A DNA stretch of 64,000 bases, from assembly GCF_029626105.1 (NCBI RefSeq), contig NZ_JARUBH010000009.1:7000011-7064010 (forward strand). Direction: 5' to 3'. This stretch comes from Solwaraspora sp. WMMD792 (GTDB lineage: Bacteria > Actinomycetota > Actinomycetes > Mycobacteriales > Micromonosporaceae). Below the pieces are notes generated by a model that saw only the letters and a list, made by a program, of their open reading frames with translations, ran no database searches and was not told the DNA's origin. This document shows, piece after piece, positions 51,043 to 60,132 of this stretch. The first letter of the stretch is position 1, and each line of letters opens with the position of its first letter. Position numbers and translations under genes: made by a program.

Positions 51043-52419
51043 TCAGGCCGTACGGGTCTGCGACGGCTCGTCGAGCAGCCGGCCGACCAGGCCGGTCGAG
51101 AGCCGTCCTTTGCGGAACATGGCGTCGTCCAGCACCCGGCGCAGGAACGGGATGGTGGTGTGGACGCCGGGGCCGCGTACCTCGAACTCGCTCAGCGCGC
51201 GTTCCATCCGGTTGAGTGCCAGTTCCCGGTCCGGTGCCCAGACGACGACCTTGGCCAGCAGCGGGTCGTAGTGCGGTCCGACGACGTACCCGGTGTGGCC
51301 GTGGGTGTCGACCCGGGTGAACGGGCCGCCGGGGATCTCGAAGCGGTCCAACCGGCCAGGTGTCGGGGTGAACCCGCGCTGCGGGTCCTCGGCGTTGACC
51401 CGGCATTCGACCGCGACGCCCCGGGGCCGGATGTCCGGCTGGCGCAGCCGCAGCGGGGTGCCGCAGGCGATGTGGATCTGTTCCTGCACCAGGTCCACCC
51501 CGGTGATCATCTCGGTGACCGGGTGTTCCACCTGGATCCGGCAGTTGATCTCGATGAAGTGGAACTGGTCGTTCTCGTCGACCAGGAACTCGAAGGTGCC
51601 GGCGCCGACGTAGCCGACCGCGAGCGCGCCGCGCAGCGCCACCGCGGCCATCTCGTCGAGCATCGCCGCCGGCAGCGTAGGCGCCGGACCCTCCTCGATC
51701 AGCTTCTGATGCCGGCGCTGTACCGAGCAGTCCCGGGTGCCCAGGTGCACCCCGTTGCCGTGGCCGTCGCAGAGCACCTGCACCTCGACGTGCCGGGCCT
51801 GGGTGAGGAACCGTTCCAGGTAGACCCGGTCGTCGCCGAAGACCGCCCGGGCGGTCTGCCGGGTCCGGTGGTACGCCGGCGCCAGGTCCGCCTCGTCGGT
51901 GACCACCGTCATGCCCCGGCCGCCACCACCGGCCGCCGCCTTGATGATCACCGGATAGCCGATCTCGGCGGCGACCGTGGCGGCATGGGCACTGCTGGGC
52001 ACCGGCTCCCGGCTGCCCGGCGGCAGCGGCAGACCGGCCGCGCCGAGCACGTCCCGGGCCTTGGCCTTGTCCCCGAGGGCAAGCATGACCTGCGGCGGTG
52101 GGCCGATGAAGACCAGGCCGTTCTCCGCGCAGATGTCGGCGAAGTCGGCGTCCTCGGACAGGAAGCCGTATCCGGGATGGACAGCCTGGGCACCGGTGCG
52201 CCGGGCCGCTTCGACGATCGCCGCCGCGTTGAGGTAGCTGGCCCGGCTCGGCGGGGGGCCGATCTGCACCGCCTCGTCGGCGAACCGGACCACCGCCGAG
52301 TCGCGGTCCGCGGTGGAGTGCACCGCTACGGTCCGTACGCCGAGTTCCCGGCAGGCCCGGGCGACCCGCAGCGCGATCTCTCCCCGGTTGGCGATCAGAA
52401 TCTTCTCGAACAAGGTCAC
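51043..52419 (-). CDS. accC: Acetyl-CoA carboxylase biotin carboxylase subunit
   Basis: A 458-residue ATP-grasp enzyme. It has FEKILIANRGEIALRVARAC, the glycine-rich ATP loop KAAAGGGGRGM, HVEVQVLCDGHG, and EINCRIQVEHPVTEMITGVD. It carboxylates biotin on AccB with bicarbonate and ATP. Together with AccB and the fused AccDA it would form a complete acetyl-CoA carboxylase inside the PKS operon, supplying malonyl-CoA. The GTG start has GAGGAGG upstream, within the end of accB. Confidence 0.94.
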   Translation of the reverse strand: MTLFEKILIANRGEIALRVARACRELGVRTVAVHSTADRDSAVVRFADEAVQIGPPPSRASYLNAAAIVEAARRTGAQAVHPGYGFLSEDADFADICAENGLVFIGPPPQVMLALGDKAKARDVLGAAGLPLPPGSREPVPSSAHAATVAAEIGYPVIIKAAAGGGGRGMTVVTDEADLAPAYHRTRQTARAVFGDDRVYLERFLTQARHVEVQVLCDGHGNGVHLGTRDCSVQRRHQKLIEEGPAPTLPAAMLDEMAAVALRGALAVGYVGAGTFEFLVDENDQFHFIEINCRIQVEHPVTEMITGVDLVQEQIHIACGTPLRLRQPDIRPRGVAVECRVNAEDPQRGFTPTPGRLDRFEIPGGPFTRVDTHGHTGYVVGPHYDPLLAKVVVWAPDRELALNRMERALSEFEVRGPGVHTTIPFLRRVLDDAMFRKGRLSTGLVGRLLDEPSQTRTA

Positions 52420-52426
52420 CGCCTCC

Positions 52427-52933
52427 TCAGCCCGGTGCCACGGTGATCAGCGGCTGGTCGAACTCGACCGGTTCGCCGTCGCCGGCCAGGATCTCCACGA
52501 CGACCCCTGGCCGGTCGGTGGTGATCTCGTTCATCAGCTTCATCGCCTCGACGATTCCGATCACCTGACCCGGCTCGATCGAGTCGCCGACATCGACGAA
52601 CGGCGTTCCGCCGGGCTCTGCGGCCCGGTAGAACGTGCCGACGATCGGTGACCCGATCCGGTGCCCGGCCGCCGGTGCGGCCTGGCCGGGTGCGGCCGGG
52701 CTGGGTGCCGGTGCGGCCGCCGGCGGGTCGGCCGGGGACGACGGCGCGGCCGCGACCGGCGTAGTCCGGTCGTGCCACTCGATCTCGATCACCGTTTCGC
52801 CGTGCCGGACCTGAATCCGGCGCAGCGGACCGGTGATTTCGCCGACCAGCGCCCGGGTCTGCTCGGCGATCCGGCGCAGCTGACTGGCCGGCTCCGGCCC
52901 GGCCGGGGTTCCGTTGGCGGCGGCACTGGTCAT
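52427..52933 (-). CDS. accB: Biotin carboxyl carrier protein
   Basis: A 168-residue protein. The N-terminal AccB-type region (about 15-55) is followed by an Ala/Pro-rich linker (about 58-92) and the biotinyl domain (about 93-168) with GSPIVGTFYRAAEPG, the biotinylation site EAMKLMNE (Lys132) and GEPVEFDQPLITV. It is of the E. coli AccB type, unlike the fused AccA3/AccBC proteins normally used by actinomycetes. ATGA overlap with accDA. Confidence 0.93.
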   Translation of the reverse strand: MTSAAANGTPAGPEPASQLRRIAEQTRALVGEITGPLRRIQVRHGETVIEIEWHDRTTPVAAAPSSPADPPAAAPAPSPAAPGQAAPAAGHRIGSPIVGTFYRAAEPGGTPFVDVGDSIEPGQVIGIVEAMKLMNEITTDRPGVVVEILAGDGEPVEFDQPLITVAPG

Positions 52934-54669
52934 CGCGGCATCACCTGGATCGTCCGGTCGGTGTCGGGCTGCGGTACGCCGGCGTCGACGATGCCCGCCC
53001 CGTACCGGCGGAACCGTCGGGATCGTCGACGCAGCAGGTCGGTGATGGGTACGGCGAGCAGGTCGGACAGCGCGGCGGTCAGCGCCGCCCGTACCCGGTC
53101 GGCGGCGCCGGCCGGATCGCGCTGCGCGCCGCCGGGTGGTTCGCCGACGATGCCGTCGGCGACGCCGAGGCGTACCAGGTCGGGCGCGGTGAGCTGGAGC
53201 GCGGCGGCGGCCCGGGGCGCGGCGGCCCGGTCGTGGAACAGGATCGCGGCGCAACCCTCCGGGCTGATCACCGAGTAGACGGCGTTCTGCAGCATCAGCA
53301 CCCGGTCGGCGACGGCCAGCGCGAGCGCCCCGCCGCTGCCACCCTCGCCGGTGACGACGGCGACCACCGGGGTGGGCAGCCGGGCCAGGGTGCGTAGGCA
53401 GGTGGCGATCGCGGCGGCCTGGCCCTGTTCCTCGGCGTCGATCCCGGGGTGCGCGCCCGGGGTGTCGATCAGGGTGACCACCGGCAGTCCGAGCCGGGCG
53501 GCGAGCCCCATCACCCGCAACGCCTTGCGGTAGCCGGCCGGGCTGGCCATGCCGAAGTTGCGGGCCAGCATCTCCCGGGCGTCGTGGCCTTTCTGCTGCC
53601 CGATGACGGCGACCGGCTGGTCACCGAGCCGGGCCAGGCCGGCGACGATCGCCGGGCAGTCCGTACCGAGCCGGTCGCCGTGCAACTCGACGAAGCCGTC
53701 GAACGCGGTCCGCAGATAGTCCAGAGTGGTCGGCCGGGCCAGGTCCCGGGCGGTACGCACCGACTGCCAGGCGGTCGGCGTCGGTCCGGTGCGGGGCGTC
53801 GGCGCCGTGCGGTGTGCGGGCTCGGCCCGGCCGGCGGGCGCGGCCGGCGGACCTGCTCCGGCCCGGCCACCCGCGGCCAGCGCGAGCAGGGCGCGCAGCC
53901 GGGGGCGTAGGTCGTGCCGTTCGACGACCATGTCGACCTGGCCGTGCCGGAGCAGGAACTCCGCGGTCTGGAAACCGGCGGGCAACGCCTGGCGGATCGT
54001 CTCCCGGATCACCCGGGGGCCGGCGAACCCCATCCGGGCGCCGCGTTCGGCGATCACCAGGTCGGTGTTGGTGGCGAACGAGGCTGCGACGCCGCCGTAC
54101 GTCGGATCGGTGACGACGCTGACGGTGAGCAGTCCGGCGGCGCGCAGTTCGGCGATCGCGCAGCTGACCGTCGCCATCTGCATCAGCGCCAGGACGCCCT
54201 CCTGCATCCGCGCCCCGCCGGAGGCGGTGACCAGCACCAGCGGATCCCGGGCGGCGAGTGCCTCCTCGGCGGCGCGGGTGATCAACTCGCCGGTGGCGCA
54301 GCCGAGGCTGCCACCGAGGAACCGGAAGTCCATCACCGCCAGGACGGCCCGATGTCCGCCGATCCGGGCGGTGCCGCACACCACCGCCTCCGCCAGGCCG
54401 GTCGCCGCGCGCGTCTGGGCCAGCCGTCGCCGGTACGGCATCGAGTCGACGAACCCCAACGGGTCCACCTCGGCGGCGCGGTCGGCGAGCCTGGTGAAGC
54501 TGTCCGGGTCGACCAGCTGTCCGATCCGTTCCGCCGCGGTCAACCGCTGGTGGTGTCCACACTCGGGGCAGACCTCCAGGTTGCGGTGCATCCGTCGCCG
54601 GTAGACCAGTGCGTGGCAGGCGCGGCAGCGCAGCCAGCGGTTGCGGCCCGGGGCCGCCACGGTGGTCAT
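52930..54669 (-). CDS. Fused AccD-AccA carboxyltransferase
   Basis: A 579-residue fusion. The AccD half (1-285) has the zinc finger CxxC-x15-CxxC (CRACHALVYRRR and CPECGHH), then GGSLGCATGELITRAAEEAL and ASGGARMQEG. A Pro/Ala linker (about 285-310) joins it to the AccA half (about 320-570) with DRLGTDCPAIVAGLA, LPVVTLIDTPGAHPG and VTGEGGSGGALALAVADRV. It transfers the carboxyl group from biotin to acetyl-CoA. Both halves carry their CoA and biotin loops, so the fusion should be active. ATGA overlaps on both ends. Confidence 0.93.
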   Translation of the reverse strand: MTTVAAPGRNRWLRCRACHALVYRRRMHRNLEVCPECGHHQRLTAAERIGQLVDPDSFTRLADRAAEVDPLGFVDSMPYRRRLAQTRAATGLAEAVVCGTARIGGHRAVLAVMDFRFLGGSLGCATGELITRAAEEALAARDPLVLVTASGGARMQEGVLALMQMATVSCAIAELRAAGLLTVSVVTDPTYGGVAASFATNTDLVIAERGARMGFAGPRVIRETIRQALPAGFQTAEFLLRHGQVDMVVERHDLRPRLRALLALAAGGRAGAGPPAAPAGRAEPAHRTAPTPRTGPTPTAWQSVRTARDLARPTTLDYLRTAFDGFVELHGDRLGTDCPAIVAGLARLGDQPVAVIGQQKGHDAREMLARNFGMASPAGYRKALRVMGLAARLGLPVVTLIDTPGAHPGIDAEEQGQAAAIATCLRTLARLPTPVVAVVTGEGGSGGALALAVADRVLMLQNAVYSVISPEGCAAILFHDRAAAPRAAAALQLTAPDLVRLGVADGIVGEPPGGAQRDPAGAADRVRAALTAALSDLLAVPITDLLRRRSRRFRRYGAGIVDAGVPQPDTDRTIQVMPR

Positions 54670-55001
54670 CGGGGCCGACCGGTGGGTGCGTCCCAGTGGT
54701 AGAACCGGTGCGCCATCGCGTCCCGGGGCGACCGCCAGGTCGCCAGGTACGGGCTGATGTAGGTCGCGAGCCGGCGGCTGACCTCGTCGAACTCGGGGTG
54801 TCGCCGGGCGGCGGCCACCGCGTCCGGTCCGGTCTCGTCGGTCTCGATCAGGTGCACGTACAGGTCGTGCAGCCGGTAGAGCGACCGGTGTCGTACCCCG
54901 GCCAGGTGGGGCAGGTCGGTCAGGTCCGATTCGGCGAAGATCTCCGCGACCTGCTGCTCCGCGTCGGGGACCACCTTGGCGATGATCAGCGAGCGATCCA
55001 T
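54666..55001 (-). CDS. TcmI-type polyketide cyclase
   Basis: A 111-residue ferredoxin-like-fold cyclase (polyketide cyclase, SnoaL-unrelated TcmI family): RSLIIAKVVPDAEQQVAEIFAESD, VRHRSLYRLHDLYVHLIET and AMAHRFYHWD. These enzymes direct the later ring closures of unreduced aromatic polyketides; WhiE-ORFVII belongs here. It is the first gene of the operon, and its stop overlaps the accDA start in ATGA. Confidence 0.93.
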   Translation of the reverse strand: MDRSLIIAKVVPDAEQQVAEIFAESDLTDLPHLAGVRHRSLYRLHDLYVHLIETDETGPDAVAAARRHPEFDEVSRRLATYISPYLATWRSPRDAMAHRFYHWDAPTGRPR

Positions 55002-55337
55002 GGTTCCTCCCAGCGGCGTCGGGCCCGGTCCTGGCCAACCTTGCCGCCGTCGGCGTCACCGGCGCGTTGTCCGTACCGCCCGGGTCATCGCCCGTCGGTG
55101 ACGCCGACGTGACGGGCTATGAGTACAGTGCGTGATCGTTCTCGATGTGCGTCGGGATCACCGGCGGTCGTTGAGATTGACAAAATCCCAGTTCAGACGG
55201 GATTTAATCGATGGGTCGAGCGAATCGGGTAGCCGACTGCATGTTGACTGAGAGTAATCGTGATTGATAATCTTCGTGACGCGATGACGTGATGCAAGGG
55301 CGGCGACCGGTGACTGACGTGTGCAGGGGGTTCGGCC
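55002..55337. promoter_or_regulatory. Divergent promoter region of the PKS operon and SARP gene
   Basis: 336 bases with an unusually AT-rich middle (55160-55290). It contains the inverted repeat AAATCCC-N9-GGGATTT at 55183-55205. I do not see an unambiguous SARP-type heptamer repeat. It probably holds both promoters and the SARP binding site. Confidence 0.6.
55183..55205. promoter_or_regulatory. Inverted repeat AAATCCC-N9-GGGATTT
   Basis: A perfect 7-bp dyad with a 9-base spacer (arms 16 bases apart) in the AT-rich part of the divergent promoter region. It is a candidate operator for a dimeric regulator of the PKS cluster. Confidence 0.5.
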
Positions 55338-56144
55338 GTGACGTCAGAGGCAGGCAACGCGGGGGCATCATTCCGACTGCTGCTCCTCGGCGGCTTCCGT
55401 TTGATCCACCAGCACGAGACCGTGTCGATCCCCCGTGGACTGCAGCGGATCGTCGCGGTGATCGGGCTGCGACCCGGCGCCACCCGTGCCCACCTGGCCG
55501 GTCTGCTCTGGCCGGAAGCCGCCGAGGACCGCGCACTCTCCTCGCTGCGTACCGCACTGTGGCGGCTGCGTCAGGAGCCGAACTGCCCGCTGCGGACCGC
55601 CGGCGACACCGTCCGGCTCGACCAGCGGGTCCAGGTCGACGTCGACGACCTGGTCCGGACCGCCGCGCGGGTACGCGACGGTGGGGACCCGCGGCTGGCC
55701 GACGCGGTGCTCACCGCCGCCCGGCACGACCTGCTGCCCGGCTGGTACGACGACTGGGTGCTGCTGGAACGGGAACGGCTGCGGCAACTGCGGCTGCACC
55801 TGCTCGAGCACATCGCCCGCTCCCATCTGGACGCCGGTCGGCACGACGAGGCGCTGCAGGCCGCACTGGAAGCGGTCGGTGCCGAACCGTTGCGGGAGAC
55901 CCCGCACCGGCTGATCGTGCAGATCCATCTCGCCGAGGGCAACGCCTACGAGGCGCTGCACGCCTTCTACGCGTACCGCGATCTGGCCCTGCGGGAGCTA
56001 CAGCTGGAACCGTCCCCGGCGATGGCCGCGCTGATCGGCGACATCCTCACCCCGATCCGGGACGCGCCGGCCCGGCGCACACTCGACCGGCGTCGGCCGG
56101 GTGAGTCGGCGTCCGGCCCGGTCAGCCCTCGCCCGGCCCGCTGA
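55338..56144 (+). CDS. SARP-family transcription activator
   Basis: A 268-residue regulator. The N-terminal OmpR-like DNA-binding domain (about 12-95) has RLLLLGGFRLIHQHETVSIP and LLWPEAAEDRALSSLRTALWRL. The bacterial transcriptional activation domain (about 100-245) has LPGWYDDWVLLERERLRQLRLHLLEHIA and YEALHAFYAYRDLALREL. SARPs switch on antibiotic and pigment clusters, and this one is divergent from the type II PKS operon. The start is GTG with AGGGGG upstream. Its last 23 bases overlap the convergent HhH-GPD gene. Confidence 0.9.
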   Translation: MTSEAGNAGASFRLLLLGGFRLIHQHETVSIPRGLQRIVAVIGLRPGATRAHLAGLLWPEAAEDRALSSLRTALWRLRQEPNCPLRTAGDTVRLDQRVQVDVDDLVRTAARVRDGGDPRLADAVLTAARHDLLPGWYDDWVLLERERLRQLRLHLLEHIARSHLDAGRHDEALQAALEAVGAEPLRETPHRLIVQIHLAEGNAYEALHAFYAYRDLALRELQLEPSPAMAALIGDILTPIRDAPARRTLDRRRPGESASGPVSPRPAR

Positions 56145-56772
56145 CCCGTCCGGCGTCACCGCCGAGCGAGACCCGGACCAGGGCAGCGGCGAACCGGGGC
56201 AGGTCGCGCTCACCCACCAGGGCGGCCAGCCGCTGCGGCGAGGTCGGCAGATCCAGCTTGCGGGCCCCGGTCACCACCCGCTTGTCCAGGTACGGACGCA
56301 GTCCGGGCCAGACTGCCTGCGCCTCGCGCAGAAAAATGTCCGCTCCGGTCGGGCCGATGCCGGGGAACGCGGTGAGCAACCGGCGCAGCGCGGCCGGGTC
56401 GTCACCGCCCTCAGCGTGCAGCCGCCGCAGGTCACCGCCCCACCGCTGGTGGCACAGCTCGGCTCCGTCGCCGAGCATCGTGGCGGTCCGTTCGTCGTAC
56501 CGCCGGTAGTGGCCCCGGCCGAGCGCGTCGACCCGGTCCTGCCAACTGGCCCCGCACATCGCCGCCGGTGTGCGGTAGCCGGCCGCGAACAGTTCCCGGG
56601 CGCCGGCGACCGCGACCCCGGCCGAGATCCGGGCGCTGAGCAGGGTGGCCAGCACCAGCAGCTGGTACAGCGGTGCCGGTCGGTCGGCCAGGGCGATACC
56701 CGCCTCGGCGCTGAACGTCCGGCCCTGCCGGTCGAGCAGCGCGTCGACCGCGCGTACCTGCCGATCCGCCAT
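56122..56772 (-). CDS. HhH-GPD/endonuclease III-like protein
   Basis: A 216-residue helix-hairpin-helix protein. ATLLSARISAGVAVAGARELFAAG corresponds to the first helices, and LLTAFPGIGPTGADIFLREAQ is the hairpin with PGIGP. The Lys and Cys residues that define endonuclease III (catalytic Lys, Fe-S cluster) are missing; a late Asp (PYLDKR) may correspond to the catalytic Asp. It resembles actinobacterial endonuclease-like proteins of unproven activity. The start at 56772 gives MADRQVRAVD; the longer frame adds an unconserved stretch. Confidence 0.78.
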   Translation of the reverse strand: MADRQVRAVDALLDRQGRTFSAEAGIALADRPAPLYQLLVLATLLSARISAGVAVAGARELFAAGYRTPAAMCGASWQDRVDALGRGHYRRYDERTATMLGDGAELCHQRWGGDLRRLHAEGGDDPAALRRLLTAFPGIGPTGADIFLREAQAVWPGLRPYLDKRVVTGARKLDLPTSPQRLAALVGERDLPRFAAALVRVSLGGDAGRVSGPGEG

Positions 56773-56877
56773 CGTGGCACCCCCGTTCCCGGCCGACGAG
56801 GTACCCCCGGCGGCGCGGACCAAACGGAAGCAGCACGCCGCGCCCCCGACGGCGTCGTCGGTCAGTTCGGCGTCGGG

Positions 56878-58788
56878 TCAGCCCACGTCGCTCGGCACCA
56901 GATCCCCGGTGCCGACGCCGTCACCGTTCACCGGCCCGCCGACGCGGCCACCGTTCACCGGCCCGCCGGCTTGGGCGATCCGCAGCGCCTCCACCAGGTC
57001 GCGGTACAGCTCGTCGGTGGCCAACAGCGTCCGGTGGTCGCCGTACGCCCGGATCCGCCCGCTGTCCATCACCACGATGGTGTCGGCGTCGATGACGGTG
57101 GAGAGCCGGTGCGCGATGGTGACCACCGCGCCGTTGCCGGCCTGCTCCCGGATGCAGTCGTGGATGGCCGCCTCGGTGAGTCCGTCGACCTGGGCTGTCG
57201 CCTCGTCGAGCAGCAGGACGTCCGGCCGCCGCAGGATCGCCCGGGCCAGTGCGATCCGCTGCCGCTGCCCGCCGGACATCGACGACGGGGTGAGCGGAGT
57301 GTCCAGCCCGTCGCCGAGCGAGTCGATCTTCTCGGTCAGCCGGACCGCGTGCAGCGCGCGGCGGATCTCCCCGTCGGTGGCGTCCGGATGGGTGAACAGC
57401 AGGTTCTCCCGGATGGTGCCGGGGATCACCGGGGTGTCCTGCTCGACGTACGCCAGCCGGCTCCGGACCTGCTCGTGGCCCAGCGACGGGTACGGTCGAC
57501 CGTCGAGCAGCAGCTCGCCCCGCTGCGGTACGAGGAACCGCAGGATCAGCGAGAAGAGGGTGGTCTTGCCGGCGCCGGACGGGCCGACGATGGCCAGGTG
57601 CCCACGGCGCGGCACGGCGAGGTCGATGTCGCGTACCGCGGCCGGTAGGTCGGGTCCGTAGCCGGCGGTGACCTGCCGCAACTCCAGCACCGGTCGGGCG
57701 GTGTCGGCGGTCGCCCGACCAGCCCGGCCGGCCGCCGGCTCCGGGCTTGTCCCCGGCTCCGGGCGGGCCGTCGGCGCCGGTGTAGCGGTCGGGTCGGCCT
57801 CGGCCGGCATCGCCTCGACCTGCCGGATCCGCCCGGCGGCGGCGATCCCGGACTGCAGCGCGGTGAGGTGCCGGCTCAGCGTGGTGACCGGCTCCATCAG
57901 CCCGAACGCGTACAGCAGGAACGCGATCAGGCTGGAGACCGGCAGTGCGCCGGTGCCGACCCGCCAGGCACCGAGACCGAGGATCGTGATGATGGCCAGC
58001 TGGATGCCGGCCCAGGCGACGGTCCAGGCCAGGGCTTCGCGGCGGATGGCCCGGATGCTCTGCCGGGCCGACTCGCGGGCCTCGCCGACGATCCGCTCCG
58101 ACTGGCGCTGCTCGGCCCGGCTCACCTTGACCGTGCGGATCGCCCGCAACGTGCCCTCCAGCGCCGCGCCCAACTTGCCGACATGCTCCTGGGCGCGTTC
58201 GCGCGCCTTGGCGATACCCGGCAGCAACAGGCTGAACAGGACGGTCATCCCGGCGACCGAGGCGACGGTGGCGCCGAGCAGTACCAGGTCCAGCACGGCC
58301 ATCAACACCAGCGTGCCGACGAGCCGCACCGAGCCGTTGATCAGGCCGATCACGCTCGACGAGGCGGCTTCGCGCAGCAGCACCGTGTCCGAGGTGACCC
58401 GGGTGACGAACTCGCCGGTGGGCCGGGCGGTGACGGCCGGCACGGTGGCCCGGAACAGTCGGCGCACCATCGACTGGCGGGCGTCGAGGATCACCCGTTC
58501 ACCGACGGTGCCGAGCAGGATCCACTGCCACAGCCAGATCACGACACCCAGGACGAGCAGCCCGAGCAGCGCGAGCACCGGGCCGCGCAGCGACGCCGCC
58601 CCGGTCAGGGTGTCCAGCACCCATTTGGTGACCATCGGGGTGGCGAGGCCGGCGGCGGAGCCGACCAGAGCGAGGAACAGGCCGAGGCCCAGCGCGCGGC
58701 GGTGCGGCCGGGCGAACGACCAGAGCAGGCGTAGCCGGGGCAATCGGCGGTCGGCGACGGGGGGTTCGGCGGTCTGCGCGACGGTCAC
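56878..58788 (-). CDS. ABC exporter, fused permease and ATPase
   Basis: A 636-residue half-transporter. Six membrane helices (about 25-300) include ALGLGLFLALVGSAAGLATPMV and VLALLGLLVLGVVIWLWQWIL. The ATPase domain (about 365-600) has Walker A GPSGAGKTT, signature SSMSGGQRQRIALARAI and Walker B DVLLLDEATAQVD with the His switch IAHRLSTV. It is of the MsbA/LmrA multidrug type and should homodimerise. The C terminus contains a 27-bp in-frame duplication (GGPVNGGRV then GGPVNGDGV). The start is GTG. The next gene upstream, in the other direction, is the molybdate regulator. Confidence 0.92.
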   Translation of the reverse strand: MTVAQTAEPPVADRRLPRLRLLWSFARPHRRALGLGLFLALVGSAAGLATPMVTKWVLDTLTGAASLRGPVLALLGLLVLGVVIWLWQWILLGTVGERVILDARQSMVRRLFRATVPAVTARPTGEFVTRVTSDTVLLREAASSSVIGLINGSVRLVGTLVLMAVLDLVLLGATVASVAGMTVLFSLLLPGIAKARERAQEHVGKLGAALEGTLRAIRTVKVSRAEQRQSERIVGEARESARQSIRAIRREALAWTVAWAGIQLAIITILGLGAWRVGTGALPVSSLIAFLLYAFGLMEPVTTLSRHLTALQSGIAAAGRIRQVEAMPAEADPTATPAPTARPEPGTSPEPAAGRAGRATADTARPVLELRQVTAGYGPDLPAAVRDIDLAVPRRGHLAIVGPSGAGKTTLFSLILRFLVPQRGELLLDGRPYPSLGHEQVRSRLAYVEQDTPVIPGTIRENLLFTHPDATDGEIRRALHAVRLTEKIDSLGDGLDTPLTPSSMSGGQRQRIALARAILRRPDVLLLDEATAQVDGLTEAAIHDCIREQAGNGAVVTIAHRLSTVIDADTIVVMDSGRIRAYGDHRTLLATDELYRDLVEALRIAQAGGPVNGGRVGGPVNGDGVGTGDLVPSDVG

Positions 58789-58877
58789 ACCATCAAGTGG
58801 ACCACGGCCCGTTCCAGCTGGACCCCGGCGGTTGCTGGCGCGGTGCCGCCCGGCCGGCGTTCAGGCGCCGCCCTTGA

Positions 58878-58921
58878 CTCGCATCTGCGAGCTGAAATGG
58901 TCTTTCGCATCGCATGTGCGA
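58878..58921. promoter_or_regulatory. Twin palindromic operators of the molybdate operon
   Basis: CTCGCATCTGCGAG (58878-58891) and TCGCATGTGCGA (58910-58921) share the palindrome TCGCAT-S-TGCGA pattern. Their centres are 31 bases apart, three helical turns. They lie 19-62 bases upstream of the HTH-Mop regulator start, so autoregulation and control of modABC are likely. Confidence 0.7.
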
Positions 58922-58939
58922 GAGGATAACGTCTGGTTC

Positions 58940-59332
58940 GTGACGACCTACCGAATCGGCGACGCCGCCGACCTGCTCGGCGTCAGCGTCGACACCGTGC
59001 GGCGCTGGGTGGACGCCGGCAAACTCGCCGCTGCCCGGGACGGCAACGGTCACCGGATGATCGCCGGCGTCGATCTGGCGGCCTTCGCCCGCGCCCTCGC
59101 CGACGACCCCGACGAGGGCGTCGGCCGGTCGTCGGCCCGAAACCGGATGCGCGGCATCGTCACCGCGGTCACCCGCGACACCGTGATGGCCCAGGTCGAC
59201 ATCCAGGCCGGCCCGTTCCGGATCGTCTCGCTGATGAGCAGCGAAGCCGTCGACGAACTCGGCCTGACCGTCGGCACCACCGCCACCGCCGTCGTCAAAT
59301 CCACCAACGTCGTCGTCGAACGGAGCACCTGA
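58940..59332 (+). CDS. HTH-Mop molybdate-responsive regulator
   Basis: A 130-residue protein. A MerR/excisionase-type HTH (about 3-50) has YRIGDAADLLGVSVDTVRRWVDAGKL and GNGHRMIAGVDLAAF. A Mop domain (about 68-130) has RNRMRGIVTAVTRDTVMAQV and MSSEAVDELGLTVGTTATAVVKSTNV, the molybdate-binding oligosaccharide-fold. It is smaller than E. coli ModE and carries one Mop copy. The GTG start at 58940 lies 18 bases after the second operator. A TGATG overlap couples it to modA. Confidence 0.9.
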   Translation: MTTYRIGDAADLLGVSVDTVRRWVDAGKLAAARDGNGHRMIAGVDLAAFARALADDPDEGVGRSSARNRMRGIVTAVTRDTVMAQVDIQAGPFRIVSLMSSEAVDELGLTVGTTATAVVKSTNVVVERST

Positions 59333-60132
59333 TGCGCCGCCGCGCGGACTCCCTCACCCTGGTGGCCGCCACCGCGCTGCTGGCCGCCGGCTGCGCCACC
59401 GGCACCGGCACGGGATCAGTCTCCGACGGTGCTCGGGACGACGCCGTAGCCGGCGTCACCGGCCCACTCACCGTGCTGGCCGCCGCCTCGCTCACCGACG
59501 CGTTCACCCGGATCGGGGCCGACTTCGAGGCGGCCAACCCCGGGGTGTCCGTCACCTTCAGCTTCGCCGGCAGCTCCCAGCTCGCCCAGCAGATCACCGC
59601 CGGGGCACCCGCCGACGTGTTCGCCGCCGCCAGCCCGGCCACCATGGCAACGGTCATCTCCGCCGGCGAGGCAGCCGGCGAACCCGCCGTCTTCGCCCGC
59701 AACCAGTTGGTCATCGCGGTCCCAGACGGCAACCCGGCCGGGGTCACCGGGCTGGCTGACCTCACCAGGTCCGGCGTCAAGGTCGCCCTCTGCGCCGAGC
59801 AGGTGCCATGCGGGGCGGCCGCCCGTACCGCGCTCGACGCCGCCGGCAGCGACCTCGTCCCGGTCACCTTCGAACGGGACGTCCGCGCCGCGCTGTCCAA
59901 GGTCCGCCTCGGCGAGGTCGACGCCGCCGTCGTCTACCGCACCGACGCGGCCGTCGCCGCCGACGAGGTCGACGCCGTCGAGTTCGCCGAGTCCGGCCAG
60001 GCGATCAACGACTACCCGATCGTCACCCTGGCCGCCGCCGCCAACCCGCCGGCCGGGGAGGCCTTCGTCGGGTACGTCCGCTCCGCCGCCGGCCAGGCCG
60101 TCCTGACCGACGCCGGCTTCCAGAGTCCGTGA
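59332..60132 (+). CDS. modA: Molybdate-binding lipoprotein
   Basis: A 266-residue lipoprotein with lipobox LLAAGC. The binding domain (about 42-266) has LTVLAAASLTDAFTRIGADFEAANPGV, FAGSSQLAQQITAGAPADVFAAAS, GVKVALCAEQVPCGAAAR and VYRTDAAVAADEV, all typical of ModA. It captures molybdate or tungstate outside the membrane. TGATG overlap with the regulator and GTGA overlap with modB. Confidence 0.94.
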   Translation: MRRRADSLTLVAATALLAAGCATGTGTGSVSDGARDDAVAGVTGPLTVLAAASLTDAFTRIGADFEAANPGVSVTFSFAGSSQLAQQITAGAPADVFAAASPATMATVISAGEAAGEPAVFARNQLVIAVPDGNPAGVTGLADLTRSGVKVALCAEQVPCGAAARTALDAAGSDLVPVTFERDVRAALSKVRLGEVDAAVVYRTDAAVAADEVDAVEFAESGQAINDYPIVTLAAAANPPAGEAFVGYVRSAAGQAVLTDAGFQSP

